DNA of 64,000 bases from Anisakis pegreffii (Eukaryota > Nematoda > Chromadorea > Rhabditida > Anisakidae): NCBI GenBank assembly GCA_035041965.1, contig JAPYMA010001498.1:1-64000 (forward strand). Reading direction: 5' to 3'. The position numbers and the translations under genes were made by a program. Shown piece by piece: positions 45,901 to 57,928 of the stretch (position 1 is its first letter; each line of letters begins with the position of its first letter). Under the pieces are notes generated by a model. It made no database searches, had not been told where the DNA came from, and saw only the letters and a list, made by a program, of their open reading frames with translations.

Positions 45901-47851
45901 ACTTTAGTAGTCATAAATTTAGCAGTGAATATATCACTTCGGTGGTAGTGCAATTCATACTAACAATTCATACTATCTCGTCTTATTGAAGGATACTGCA
46001 ATTGATCTCCTAAGTAATTTAAAGATTTATTTTGTGAACTACTAAGCGATTTCATTGTAACTATACGCATAACTCTGGCTCAAAGCATTTCTGTGTTTCG
46101 ATTGCTTCCTTTGATACAATACCATGAATATCTTTCAATATTATCTTTATAAAATAGCATGAGATATCAAAGTTCATCAAGCATTCATTTGCGATAATAG
46201 TAGGGAGGTGGTGCGTGATTATGGGGGAAGTATGGAATATCGGATTATTGATTCGAAAATCTGAACGCTACGAACTCTCAACATGTTCACATACACAATG
46301 AAAATTCCATGAATACATTCTTGTGTACTTGCAGTAATTATATGGAAATGTTACAATTCATGAATTTTCATCGCGTAAAATTGTTTCCGTTGATTTGACG
46401 ACCTTCCTTCAACGAAAAAAAAAACCAATCGACCAATGGAAATGCCAGCAGCAGCAGCAGCAGCACTAGCAATCAGGGACGTAAGAGTAAGAGGAAAGGA
46501 ATTAAAATGTACGGAACGGAAATTTTATTTTTAGACTATTTGAGAATGAACGATGAGCGTTTCCTTCCTTGCATTTCGCATCATCTTTTCTACACATTCA
46601 CTCTTCTCATGCACCACTCATTTTTTTGTTCATTCCTATGATTAACGGTTTTTTTTCGAAAAATTATTTTTGTTCCATTTTGTTCAAAGCTGTGGCATTG
46701 TGTTCGCTTGCACGTCGTTGTCGGTGTGTGCGTGCACTCGGATCAAAATCACTCACTCACCTACAATGACGTTCATCAATAAGTGAACAAACAGACGACA
46801 GATCAACGAACGAAGGATCTGTTTAATCAAAATTCACCAGAGTTCAGTTTCGCTTTTTTCCGCGAATGTCTAAGGAGAAGAGACATTTTTAAAGCTCCTT
46901 TGGCATTTGCCTTTGCTTAAGATGTGTCGTTTATTTCTTTGAAAAAGTTCGCTTTTCCTAGTTATTCACTAGTCGAATCGTAAACATTGCCATATTTTTT
47001 CTGCTACTAACGATAAGATATCTGCTAGTTTGGTTGCATTTCTCGTGATTTTTACGATTTTACAATTGAATTGCATTTTTTTGCATGCTGTAATTTCTCA
47101 TCATGCTCACTTATTTGATTAGCAATCAGGATTGTATTGAATAATCATATATGTTTGCATCGTTTGCACTTTGTGACGACAAAATATTCTTTATCTGAGG
47201 TATCCAAGGAAGTGTTAATTATGTCTGAAGGTGTTCTTATGTTCAAGTATGAATTTTATGTATGGACTTGATTTGTTCGTCGAAGAAAAATAGCTCATAA
47301 ATTTTTGAAGTAATTTCTTTTTCTGCTCTGCGCACAATGCCATCGTCAACGTGTCTTATTCCTATCGTGTCATTTTTCCGTCCTCATCATCATTTTCTTG
47401 TGGGCAATTCGATGTTCTTTGACATTGCTCAGCAAATCTATAGCAGTATGTTATAGATAATGTGGTACGTTGTGTGAATCAGACATAATGTTCGAGTTTT
47501 TGAGGAGCTTTTCAAGGTTGTTCCTTCAATAGAATTATGAAACAAACATGACATCTCATTTCATCTGTTGATTTGTTGACGGAGTTAGGGAGAAAAAAGT
47601 TCCAATTGAAATTTTTTATTAACCATTTCAGATGTCTACGGGATCGCATTTTATTTTATTCTCAAACTTATTTAACAAATTACCAAATTCGAAACCTTCT
47701 GTGGGATCTTCTACGAAGAATTCAAACGGTTTCAAGTATGTTTGTTAATGACGGTAATGCTGATGATGAAACAATATCAAGCCGAGCAGTCTTCGTAGAG
47801 GGGACTGAGCGATCATCTGAAAATGATGACTTATGCACGAACTCTTATTGA
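36945..47851 (+). CDS. Unrecognised plus-strand gene with long introns, last four exons
   Basis: Exons 36945-37051 (PVDERIRALNQKIDDLCYGI; donor TAT|GTAAGTATT), 40984-41114 (acceptor GGTTTGCAG; HINFQATFPMQNLVYGFQML and EVFDEIENAEHVLSGDF; donor TTTAT|GTGAGT), 45652-45777 (MIHSASNSQHCFMPIAHSVS; donor GTAG|GTGTGC) and 47632-47851 (acceptor CCATTTCAG; CLRDRILFYSQTYLTNYQIR then NLLWDLLRRIQ, ending in an acidic Ser-rich tail and TGA). Phases 1/0/2/2 agree at all joins, and an AATAAA follows 45 bp after the stop. The introns are 3.9, 4.5 and 1.9 kb. The upstream part is missing. The product is a mixed hydrophobic/amphipathic protein that I cannot place in a family. Skipping the third exon also keeps the frame. 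Confidence 0.55.
37200..40550. other. Intron sequence, nothing firm
   Basis: Intron of the plus-strand gene in this model. A 12-nt candidate micro-exon (38265-38276 between CTCTTTACAG and GTAATA) would preserve phase 0 but is not provable. A 9-bp inverted repeat (TCAACTGGT/ACCAGTTGA) occurs at about 39466-39493. Confidence 0.25.
40575..40655 (-). repeat. tRNA-like sequence, pseudogene or SINE head
   Basis: The minus strand contains a B-box-like GCGGGTTCGACTCCTGT that could form a T-arm with wobble pairs. Upstream is a D-arm-like GTGGC...GCCAC with TAGAGC. The spacing and the absence of a pairing acceptor stem (no complement of TTCACGCA) argue against a functional tRNA, and no anticodon can be assigned. 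Confidence 0.3.
40611..40799 (-). pseudogene. Possible PIF/Harbinger transposase remnant
   Basis: The 62-codon frame contains SNVVAFAVLHNLIG, which resembles the VxxxAVLHN motif near the C terminus of Harbinger-type nucleases. Only this motif supports it, and it overlaps the tRNA-like sequence. Confidence 0.2.
43341..43512 (+). repeat. Direct repeat, copy 1 (about 170 bp)
   Basis: Closely matches 44065-44236, with a few substitutions and short indels, over the stretch from GAGAATCAGATCACATGCT to GGTTGTCCATCCAACGC. Confidence 0.8.
43702..43890 (+). other. Open frame with a membrane-like segment between direct repeats
   Basis: The frame reads DSLAGYTDQILSNIYDSFRN, then ISLMGLAVIVLVSLRD and ends in TAG. 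It has a plausible transmembrane stretch and balanced composition. There is no clear start codon (the frame opens at TTG) and no strong splice acceptor. It lies in the intron of the plus-strand gene. Confidence 0.22.
44065..44236 (+). repeat. Direct repeat, copy 2 (about 170 bp)
   Basis: Second copy of the segment at 43341-43512, same orientation, 724 bp downstream. The interval between copies contains a 62-codon open frame. Confidence 0.8.
44592..45169 (+). other. Two consecutive open frames, uncertain
   Basis: A 76-codon frame (with NENQCRECKQVERVEDLMRS) ends in TGA just before a run of ten A, and a 116-codon frame in another phase follows. A single indel in the A-run would join them. They resemble an intron-inserted gene relic, but no family is recognised. 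Confidence 0.22.
46450..46469. repeat. (CAG)n microsatellite
   Basis: Six GCA/CAG units within the last intron of the plus-strand gene. Confidence 0.8.
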
Positions 47852-47895
47852 GTCCTTTTGCTGGATGTTTCAGTTGTGACGAATTTTTTACATTT

Positions 47896-47901
47896 AATAA
47901 A
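47896..47901 (+). terminator. Polyadenylation signal AATAAA
   Basis: Canonical hexamer 45 bp after the TGA of the plus-strand terminal exon. Confidence 0.5.
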
Positions 47902-47904
47902 CGA

Positions 47905-50136
47905 TAATGGCAAAAGAGCGTATCAACAGTTTGGTATTTAGTTGACGTTCCAATCGAATAAGAATTTCTATAAATCGATGCAGCAGCAGAAAGCCTTGTT
48001 TATGTGAATGTCACAGGCAAGGTCGATGAAAACATCGATGCAAGGCAATACATCTATCAGGATTGCTTATAATGTTGTTCTGCAACACTGACTCCCGGCA
48101 GTAAGGAATATTTTGCTCTGAAATTTTCATTGTCGAAACATTATTCGTGTGATTTCCAAAATCACTCACTGATTCATGTGTACAGCAAATTGTTTCTATA
48201 TGTTATTATATGTGATTTAAAGGAACTGATGGTTGCTCGTATTTTGCGTGCACCAATAATCATTTCCTTCTATTGCGTTGCTGAAGGCAAACTAATCACA
48301 TGGTAACTATAATTATTGTCGTCGTTATCGCTAGGGCAAAGGATGAGGAATTGCTGCTGCACATAGGACAATATCGAATTTCCGAAGTACAACGAATACA
48401 AAACGCATGAATACGCACGCTAGTGTATGTTGTGGATCGTTGAAAGTTCTCTGAAAGTTTATGGGAAGCTTGTGATGTTTTCGTATTTGATACGATAAAT
48501 AATACGTGACATAGGGCATTGTCGAAGTGATCGTCTATCCCAGTGTCCAATCAACAGAACAAAGTGCAATTGGTGAGTCTCAGCTTAGCCAGACGGCCAA
48601 CAGAACATTTCAGTTCTATGGAATGTTTTTTGGTCGGAGAGTTCTATGGATGCTTTCCTTCTCATTTAGTTGATTTCAACGACTCACTACCACTTCATTC
48701 TTGAACATGTGTGAGCAGTATAGAAGTTGTTACGACTAACAATGATCGAAAGTACAAATGAATTTGGTGATGAATGTGAGTGAGCGAACACAGCTGTGCT
48801 CATAGACGACGCACAAATAAGGTTTTGGATGCGTCTACGAAATGTTTTCAGCGAGTAAAAGAAAGGGAAAAGAAAGTGGATAAGATTTTTTTCGCTTTGT
48901 GTTTACAGATTCATCGAGGAAAAAATCGAGTTCACATTCTTGGGTTGTTTCATCGATTCATTTCTGTTCTTCCGTTTATTTCCATTATTCATTCGTCCTT
49001 CATTCTTACAATCTCTTGAATGTTTTTTTTTGCTGTATTTGTCGAATTGAATATGCATTATATCGTACGCTTATGGAGAGCGTTATGCATGTGTCTATAA
49101 ATAAGTATGCACGCAACTTACACTGAAGCAATTTGATTGAATCGGCATCTATGCTTTCCATTGATCATTCAGTCATGTTCATGCGTCTGGCATCTACTTG
49201 GTTCTCTGTTTCCATCCAAGGAATTTCATGCATTTGTCAAATACCAGACTATGGATGAACTTAATCTCCATCTATACTATAATATCCTCGTTTTTCGTAC
49301 TCCCATCAGACATGCCTATATACTCTTTCTTTTAATCCACAGCAATAGTTCTCAGCGTTTGCGGCCAATCGCCCAACGGGACTGAGATCGCGGTCTAAGC
49401 TCCTTTCTCGAATCTCAAACACCACTTTCTAATGGTTGATTTCATAGTGGATTTGCAAAGGATATTCTTCAAACAGCGCTGAATTCAGTTATATTCTATG
49501 CTGAATTCATCGCATCGAGGCCGCCATCCATACAAAACGTTGAAATGATTGCCATTCAGTAGGATTGTTGCTTGCGGTGTTTTTGTTCTTTGATGAACGA
49601 ATAGCGTTCTCTGATCATCCCATATGTGCTTACGTTGGAGAGTGGATGGAAATTTGTTGAGAAATATACGAAAACGTCGAACGTGGTATATTATTGTGTT
49701 GCTTTTGCACATCTGTTCGTATTGAATGCGCGTTGTTCACAGAAAAGAAGACAAATATAGCGCTCCGAATCAGCGCTGCTGTTCGAGTAATCGAATCGCC
49801 GCCGCAGTTCTTTGTGCAAAACAATCGCACAGTGAGGATTATCGAATCGAGAGAGGAGGGGTTGTGCTGAGTGCATTGTGAATATCCGTAAACAAGCGGC
49901 GAAACATTGTGTAAAGTTTGGACTATTATAGATGCAGAGAACTTTGTAAAGTGCATGCGGATACGGTAAGGCGTGGACGCTGATTGGCTGATGTGAGATC
50001 TTTGGCTATTCGGATAGGAGACGCCATTGGATGGATGTTTTTATTTAGTGGTGATTTGTGTGATCATTTGCACTTTTTTGCAGGAATCCAAGAGAGATCA
50101 CATGAAAGATATGATGAGTAGAGAACGAGCAGAAAT
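47905..50136. other. No supported gene
   Basis: AT-rich. The longest minus frame (49956-49630, 108 codons) has a weak donor near 49636 but no domain. Confidence 0.3.
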
Positions 50137-50526
50137 GTGATCATTGCTCGTCGAGACGGATCGGTCGCTTCAGTCGCCGATTCGTTGGGTGTCTGGTGTA
50201 GTCGACTGCCAGCTGTTGCAGCTCTCAGTGGTCGTCTACTCAAAAGCGTTCTGCTCTATCGGCTTCCCCTATGGAGCAGTGATTCTCGTATTGTTGCACT
50301 CGGCATCCCACTTCAGCCATATGCTGGGAAACAGTCCTTCACCCCAACAGTCCGTATGACCGCAATTTGCAACCACCTCCGGCAATCTGTCGCCTGTTGA
50401 TGAGAAATCAGAAAAAAACTTGAGAAATTCATCCAATCGAGTTCCCTTTGAAAAACTCTCGATGCTGTTAGTAGAATCGATTCTTTGTGATTGAAGAAGC
50501 ATTTCCGAATCAGTCCGACAAATCAA
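50137..50526. other. GC-rich patch, coding-like on both strands
   Basis: The plus strand reads HFSHMLGNSPSPQQS up to a donor CAGTCC|GTATGA in phase 0, which would join the exon at 51061. The minus strand is open for 85 codons (TNSIESFSKGTRLDEFLKFF, PEVVANCGHTDCWGEG) to a TAG. Composition stands out from the AT-rich surroundings. The splice link to 51061 slightly favours the plus strand, but I cannot decide. Confidence 0.3.
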
Positions 50527-51060
50527 TCATGAACGGTTTACCAGCTTCTTGATTTCCCGTGATATCATCGAGTCACCCTCCAGAATAAAATCTCCGTCAT
50601 TTGAAAATCGCTGATATCAGTAAACTCGCACAAAAGCTTATTCAGTCAATGTAAATGAGCGTTTCGAATGTTCTATAGAAGGGGTTGAACTCCTGCTGTT
50701 AGCTTATTTCTCTGTTAGGTCGCTTTCATGGACATGTGGGAAAGGTTCACTATCATTGATTCAAGTTGTAATATGCAACAATGCCTGCTCGTAATATGCA
50801 ATGTGCAAACGCTATCAAATCAAGTTTTGCTTTCATGCATGAGGACTTTATTTCCCCGTCCGTTTCTGTTCCGTATTCTCGTTCAGTTAGTTTCGTCGTA
50901 TTTATTGGCACTGGTTTTGCTGGTTTTTTGGTCATTTGAAAGGAAACAGATGCGATACTGAATGTGAGTGTATTTAATTTGCAATAATCAAACAATGAAT
51001 ATTCATGAAAGTGTATCAATGAACGCAAATCGGTCTCTACGAATCAGCAGCGTGTTTCAG

Positions 51061-51199
51061 TGTTCCAATGTTCGACCACTGAAGAATGCAGATGAACGTC
51101 GTCAGAGTGTCAGTAGGCCTTCAAATAACAGCCAGCCAATATGCAGTCGTCGTCTATCTTGTTTGAAATGTCTGCTAGCATTACTTGCGATTATTGCAA
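51061..51199 (+). CDS. Exon of a putative single-pass membrane protein
   Basis: A strong acceptor (CGTGTTTCAG) and a donor (TGCAA|GTAAAA) bound 46 codons, phase 0 to 1. The sequence has a basic, Ser/Asn-rich part (NADERRQSVSRPSNNSQP) followed by CSRRLSCLKCLLALLAIIA, a Cys- and Arg-flanked hydrophobic segment typical of a signal anchor with palmitoylation-type cysteines (inference). Neighbouring exons are uncertain; the GC-rich patch at 50.2-50.35 kb may hold the previous one. Confidence 0.45.
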
Positions 51200-51832
51200 G
51201 TAAAATGAATGAACGAACGCATGAATACCCTATAGACAGACAATCTATTGCTCAGTCAGCATCATACATCAATGTGGTGTCCATGAGAGCCTTTTGTAAA
51301 CAGTTTAACATAATAGTTGATCATTCTATTATTTGCACTTTATTTATTCAGCTTACATGTTAGCTGCCCGAAGTGAATGGCATAGAGCAGTCCTGGAACA
51401 ACTCAACTGAAAAAAAAACATTCTATCATGCACGCAAACGCTGATAGAAATTATGAGTAAACACACCACCGATGTTTGACGTTTCGTATTGCTTATGTTT
51501 ATAGCTGATGATATACGAACAGCAGCAGCTCCATGTTTTGCTGTAGAATATCACTGTGAATCAGCCAGTTAACGCTCGTCGGAGATCAGTCCGTCTGAAG
51601 CACATCAAGCAATCTATAGCATCGATCTGTCTAGCCTGTCGAACACTCTATGCGATTCAGCCTCATATATAATGTAAATCGTATGGAGACCAAATTGGTG
51701 GAATAGGAATTGATGTTCAAAAAACATCGTCGAATATAGCTTAATAAACGTTTCACAGATGTACTTACATATTTGTAGCTACTAGCTGATCGACGACCAA
51801 CATTCACCATTTTTTTGCGCATTTTTACTTAC

Positions 51833-51997
51833 TGGATTGCCATCTGTCTTCGCCGAGGCTTCCCATTTGAAATCGATTTTTTTGAGTTTTTTTTTCGTCT
51901 GCATTTTGCTGCTTCTCACATCGTTCCACACATTCTTACTTGTTCTATTCGTCGTACACCTCATACTCTTCTTGGCTGATGCAGCAGCAGCACTCAT
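51833..51997 (-). CDS. First exon of an unrecognised minus-strand gene
   Basis: ATG at 51997 opens 55 codons beginning MSAAAASAKKSMRCTTNRTS and continuing KMQTKKKLKKIDFKWEASAK, ending at the donor AATCCA|GTAAGTAAA in phase 0. It is basic and rich in Ala/Ser/Lys, with an FKWEA patch. The (GCA)n run coding for poly-Ala sits right at the N terminus. A 17-nt micro-exon (51783-51767, between CGATCAG and GTAAGT) may follow. Function unknown. Confidence 0.5.
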
Positions 51998-52110
51998 AGC
52001 CAACTTCTTCTAGTTGATACGTATCAGCTGAAAGTTTGATTGGGCTAGTAGTTGATGTTGACAATGCTCTAGCTTCATGTCTCATATAGATGTATTCATA
52101 AACTTTAAAC

Positions 52111-52146
52111 TTAGCTACGTTCGTCGGGAGTGACGAACGTAGCTAA
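52111..52146. repeat. Perfect 15-bp stem-loop
   Basis: TTAGCTACGTTCGTC and its exact complement are separated by GGGAGT. It lies about 110 bp upstream of the minus-strand ATG at 51997. Confidence 0.88.
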
Positions 52147-52199
52147 TTTCTCGTCGTTACTATACATATTTTTCAGTTCATCGAATCCGCTTAGCACGT

Positions 52200-54100
52200 A
52201 TACGTGCACATGAACAATACATTTAGGTGCATATAACGTGTATGTACGTTTTTAATCTACAACTGGATAATTTAAAGTTTATTTCCCTCAGAAGAACTCT
52301 TTTGTTCAAGTTCAGTGTTCGGTTCATTGGATGTGTGATGATAGCCGCCATTATGTTCCGGCATTTTCCAAGGATATCCTCAAATGAAATGACATACATC
52401 TTCAATGGAATTACAAGAAGATGATTCGGGAATTGATGATGAGCAATTGAATTGATTCCGTCTGATGAATTCTTTATTGTGTGATATTGTGCACGCAGCA
52501 CTCAGAGTATGCACCAACAAAATGTGAATGTTATTGCAGTTCTGAAATCGTACTCATTCATGTCACATGATCATCATGCATCATTCAAACAATGCCACCA
52601 GCTAGCTGCATTCGAGTAGGTGCACTTACGTGTTATGTTGATGCTGACTGAGTGTGTTTAGCGTTCATGTTTTTAATGTATTGAGTGCATGATTGGCATA
52701 TCATCCAATGCTTGTTTTCATACTTTCAACAGGTGCTCTTTTCCTGTACTTTATATTTATTTTTTAAACTGATTTGGATGACTTTCACGATGACTTTCAT
52801 CAGACGAAAATGAACGGAAAAAAACACTGTCAGAAACTTGGATATGGTAATGGTGTGGGCCAGTATAAGATTGACTCAGTTATGGTGCATTGAAGGTGAC
52901 AGATGTATAAAGCTTCCTGAATAATGATCCTGTTCTATGTATGTTTGATGTGCTTTGTTCGTTAATCTCGTATCTGCCAATCTTTAAATCTTGCTCAGCT
53001 ATTCATGCACCATTATTTTTCGTTTACGACTGAGCGTTGCTAAGTTCATTTCATAGATAGTAGTGCGTGTTTGATGTTCTATGCTTCATATTGCACTCAA
53101 AACATTACTTCATCTCCCCATACATTGAAAATTATTCGATACGAAACAGGAAAAGGAACGAAATCACTCTTCATCACACACATTATCAGCGGAGATCACT
53201 GTGAGAGGAAGACGTCATATGACGAGAGATATTTGTTTCATCGTCGTAATAATCCTCATTCATATATTTTCCATTGATCATCAATTCGCTTGCTAAAATG
53301 ATCACAGTTCAAAATGGGAATGTGTTCTGTTGCATGAGTCACATTAACTGTCATGCATTTTTCGCTCGTTTGTTCGTTCTGCTCATGCATTATTATGTTA
53401 TTTGGTCGCTTCGCAAATCTATAGAGTTTCTTCTCATCTTCATTTTCTGATTCATTCGATTACAACCATCCTTTCCTTTGATCAAATTTCACGTTTAGAG
53501 AGATGATCAAATGACATTCTATCGAAAATGGTATAGCTCGATCCTAGTTTAGAGGGTGTGCCTGTGTGCTTGCGTTCCGAATTGTTTTGTAAAAATGTCC
53601 ATTGATCTCATTCATGTGAATTTCTTTTTATCATCGCGATATTGATGGAATGGCAATAAAAGGAGTGAGTGTTCGCTAAGAAAGTTCAGCATCAACATGT
53701 GCGTTGTAAATTCAATGTGGTTGTCGATTTGACTGGTTCATGAGATGCTAACACAGCACGTACTTTGAGCTTAAGAAACCGGATTGGATTGTTACTTGGT
53801 TGGAAAGAAAAGGAGGTATTTGCAGGAGAGAATGTTCGATGAATTATGGTCTTTTATACGTTGATTAGTGAATATTCGCTTCTTACTTCATACTATCTTT
53901 CAATTCAATAGCGATTTAGAGAGCACATTTCTTCGATTGAATGAATCGTGGAGGGATGATCACTAATGCCGAATCTTGAAGTAGTTTCCATTTGTGGCAA
54001 GTTTTCGGCAGACAACAATTATTCAGAGAGTCTCAAATCATTTTCAGAATGCTCTTCCTGCTCACTGGTTGTAGAATATGACTGGTTGCAAGATATTAGC
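52200..54100. other. No supported gene
   Basis: AT-rich, with only short frames (up to 92 codons on the minus strand at 52501-52223) lacking splice or domain support. Confidence 0.3.
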
Positions 54101-54130
54101 AGTTAGAAGGAAGCGACGCAACCAAATGAA

Positions 54131-54337
54131 ATGAAGAAAGAAAAAATGGAATATGCTTGGCACTGTGACGCACCTCTGTTTTTGAGTCTCCGCGGAGGCA
54201 GCAAGGAATCATTTGTCTCTAGTCGAGTGCGGGAATCCCCATTAGGACCGACCGGATTCTTGTGCCATTCTAACGCTATATCCAATCAGGATACCAAAAG
54301 CAAATTTCAGCTGCGTCTTTTTACCGCTTGCAGACAG
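54131..54337 (+). CDS. Candidate exon of an unrecognised plus-strand gene
   Basis: The frame from ATG 54131 reads 69 codons to a consensus donor AGACAG|GTGCTT in phase 0. It includes FLSLRGGSKESFVSSRVRES, PLGPTGFLCHSNAISNQD and KFQLRLFTACRQ, and is richer in GC than its surroundings. Three Cys and no domain recognised. The minus strand is also open here for 60 codons, so orientation is not certain. Confidence 0.35.
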
Positions 54338-54419
54338 GTGCTTGTTGATCGTTCTATTGTCACATATTGCTTTCTGAATTCAACTCTTCAGTTGTGCGTT
54401 ATCACCATGTGATCAACTA

Positions 54420-57300
54420 ACTGTATGACATCGTTCCACTCCAACATGTCATTGACAGAACGATACGAGCAAAAATCATTCATTTTAGCAAGTAGTGATA
54501 TGATGACACGTCAACAAACGTTTTGCAATCATCCATGACGATATCACTGATCAGATGCGCTCAATAATGTTTATCAATTGAGCATCCCCCACCCCTCTCT
54601 GCCTAGCGGATTGCTATTGCTATTGGACAAATTCAAAGTATCTGAATGAACCGAGTAGTGGGCTCCAACTATTAAATGATAGCAATTCATCATTCGAGTA
54701 TTACCATATCTGTGTACTATCAATATTATTGGTTGTGCCACAAAATGTGTCCGAATCGTAATTTCTGTTTTAAGTGATCGCTTTGGATGAGAATGATTTG
54801 ACTCATTCGTGGCACTTTAATGATCGTATGTATATCAGATTTTGTAGTTCATACGAGTGACATTAAAATTCTGAAGTGAAAATTTTTGCAAAATGCAGAA
54901 AGTCGATTGTAGTCATTTAAAATCTAATCTCCTTTCCTGAATGTTTATGTGTTACGTAGGGATATTCGATCCGTTGATTGTGGTTGGAATCACCTAAACA
55001 GCACAAACACTGTTAATTTCTACAGCACTGGATTTGACTCATAAACGCTGTTCCATCAGAAAGCATCAGAAGCCGAGAGAGAAACAAGCTAAGCTTTTCA
55101 TTAGGGTGATCCTTCCAATCCCTGAAATGGGAAAAGATTTTCAGTTCTGAATATGCATATTTTTATAGGATAACATTTGTAATGTGCCTAGTTTTTGTTG
55201 TGGTCGCATTCGCGAACGATCAAACATCAAAACTTTCACGGTTCTTTTGGTTTGGTTTGTTGAAGATCATCGAGAAACCATGTTTCTTTTATGAAACGTT
55301 ATCGCTTGTGAACGATATCAGTGTGATTGCGCGATGATTGGCTCGTTATGAATGTATTTCTGAGAATTTTTCTTAGTCATCACCCGTCTTCTGGTCGAAT
55401 CGTGTGAATGATTCATACTTTGGCTTATCGGCATTTTTACAGATATCGGCAAAAAATGGTTGTTTATGATAAAATTTAAAAAATTGCTCGCTCAAATTTC
55501 CTGTTATCGACAATACTTTCGAAGTTTATTTGATCATTCGCTTTCACTGATCTCAAATTGTTTATTTCATTCGCATCCTTTCACTTGTCTCATAATCATC
55601 AACAATTTTCTACGCAGTAAAAGCTTAGTGATTGCCTGAACTCAGTGCTCAACTCTCAAGTCAGTCCGTTTGCTGTCTGTGGCATTCAATTGTCCTAATG
55701 GACGACGATATGAAGGATTGTATGTTAAAACGATTAATGTTCCGTGAGTGAAGATTGATTAATTGCGAATAGAATTCCAAGAATGTATATTTTCTCTCGA
55801 ATGAAACGACACACTCGAATATGACTCAAATTCGGTGAATGTTTCAGTTTTGTGAAGTGAAATAATTATTCGATTTGAAGAGAGTGAAAAAAGCTAACGT
55901 GTTCTTTGTACTCTCATTGTTAGTGTTCACTTGATAAATCCGCTTATTTCATCCGATTCAATTATTCATTCAATCGAATAGCGAAGGGGTTTTTGCTTGT
56001 TTAATATTTCCGATGTATGCGTGTGCGTGTGTGGCAGCAATGGTACTGCTTGTATAGTCTGAATTGAAGCCGTATATGGTGATGATGATGATATCGATAA
56101 TGTTGTATGGAATCAATAATAGTGTGATGTGATGTGTGATACATGAAAAATTCGACGATTTTGTTGGTATACTTTAGTCGTGCGACTTTTATGCATTCAC
56201 TGAATAACGAACGCAAATCTGGAAAAAAGCGTTTCTGACACTTATTGATTCATGACGAAAGCGTTTTCGATGAGGAATCTAGTAAAATCACTTAATTGAA
56301 TCCTGTCTGAATCCCGTCTCGACTGCTGAACTCAGTCTCTCAATCAATCACTCACGTAACGTGTTTCGCAAATCTACCGGTTGTGAGAACCAACGATAAT
56401 GTATTATGATGAATTGTCATATTCTCAATTATGAAAGTTGACATTATAGATGAAAGTTCTGAGTGTTTCTTATTTTTTGCGTGGTGAACTTTTTGTGTTG
56501 GCTAGCTGAACCGGATAACAATGTCTGTCCCTAACATCTCAATGACTTCCTCCACTCAGTAAAATTTGAGGTATTGAATTGATCTCATTAGCTTAGGTTT
56601 TGATCATGTTCAAGTTTCACTGATCAGGTTTCGTTTCACACCGATCCCTGATTTGTGCATTGTTGTTTTTGATTGCAACAAGAAGCGAATGAAGAGAAAT
56701 GCGTGTGTGTGTTTGTTTTTTTGGTACGAGTGTAACGACTCACAAGCGATAATATTCATGAGTGTAATGTGTCATTCAAGCGCTTTTCTCGTACGTAAAT
56801 GATGCGAGAATGAGCGCAAAAAAAAAGCGAATGATCACTAAACGATCATGAATGACATTTTCCATAAAAGACGACTACGTTGTCTCGGCGGGTTTTTTTG
56901 TGCTGTTACATGAATCGATTTTTCATACATTCGAAATGCGCTTGTGTTGCTTTTATTAGCCTAGTTGCCGTCATACTTCCATATTCTCAGGAAAGTTTTT
57001 ATGTTTTGCTCTAGCATTTAATCGTTTCCACTCACCGCTTTCAATCTTTTGCATCTCTCAAAAATGCACTGTAATCTCATCCGCTTTTTTTTGTTTATAA
57101 AGAGAAATCAACAGATTGGTCAGTCGTCGGCTGCGACGTAAACAAAACTGATAGCGTAACCTCATATCAGTGCTTATCACTGCAAACTCAGCAATATTTA
57201 TGAAGATCGCTGTGATAGTCGTCACTATTTTAACAGATGAATGATCACTTCATTGCCATTTTTTTTGCGCTCTTCTAACGTGAATGAAAATGTTGTTGTT
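54420..57300. other. No supported gene
   Basis: AT-rich. A possible minimal first exon on the minus strand (ATG near 57054, donor AGCG|GTGAGT) encodes only six residues and cannot be verified. Confidence 0.3.
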
Positions 57301-57673
57301 GAAATGAAGTGGAAGAATGTAAAAAATTCCATTCGTTATCGAACTGATGATTGAATATATTCAAATCGCACGTCTACATAAAAATTGATATCATCGTTGT
57401 CGTTGTTATTGTTGTTGGGTTTTTTTTGACTAATTTTCGAGCCGACCGACAAGCGATAGCTGCTTGCCTACCATCCATCTCATTTCGCACATCTACACAC
57501 ACAGAAGCAGCAATGAACACTCAAAGTTTGATTATTTCCTTCATTTTGCCCATTGCATTTTTTTGGTGCCGAATGAATGATTTATTTGCTTGCCTCTTTA
57601 TCGAAAGTCAAATGTAAGGAAGACGTAACAAAGATCAGATATTTTTTGATCGTCAGTTCATTTGAAATGTGAA

Positions 57674-57718
57674 TCGACCGACCGACCGACACACTCTCTT
57701 TTCACACACACACACACA
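57674..57718. repeat. (CGAC)n and (AC)n microsatellites
   Basis: Tandem CGAC units at about 57674-57692, then an AC run at 57703-57718. Confidence 0.8.
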
Positions 57719-57870
57719 GTTCCTGCAGGCACGTCGGCCACCGCCCAACCTTTCTTCTTCGTGCATCTATTTCTTAAACATTCTTCCTTCCAGTTATCAG
57801 TAAGAAATCGCCAGTCAGTGATTCAGTCAAGTCGCATTAATACAATCAATTCCATTGTATCAGTTGAAAT

Positions 57871-57928
57871 CGCACGTAATCACATCGCATCACGCACGTA
57901 ATCACATCGCATCAATGTGCGATTACGT
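57871..57928. repeat. 22-bp tandem duplication followed by an inverted copy
   Basis: A 22-bp unit starting CGCACGTAATCACATCGC is present twice in tandem (57871-57892, 57893-57914). ATGTGCGATTACGT (57915-57928) then complements the unit apart from a 2-nt bulge, so the locus can fold into a stem. Confidence 0.85.

Noticed and set aside
51490..51640. Weak short palindromes near 51.5 kb as a tRNA
   Set aside because: No A or B box and no cloverleaf.
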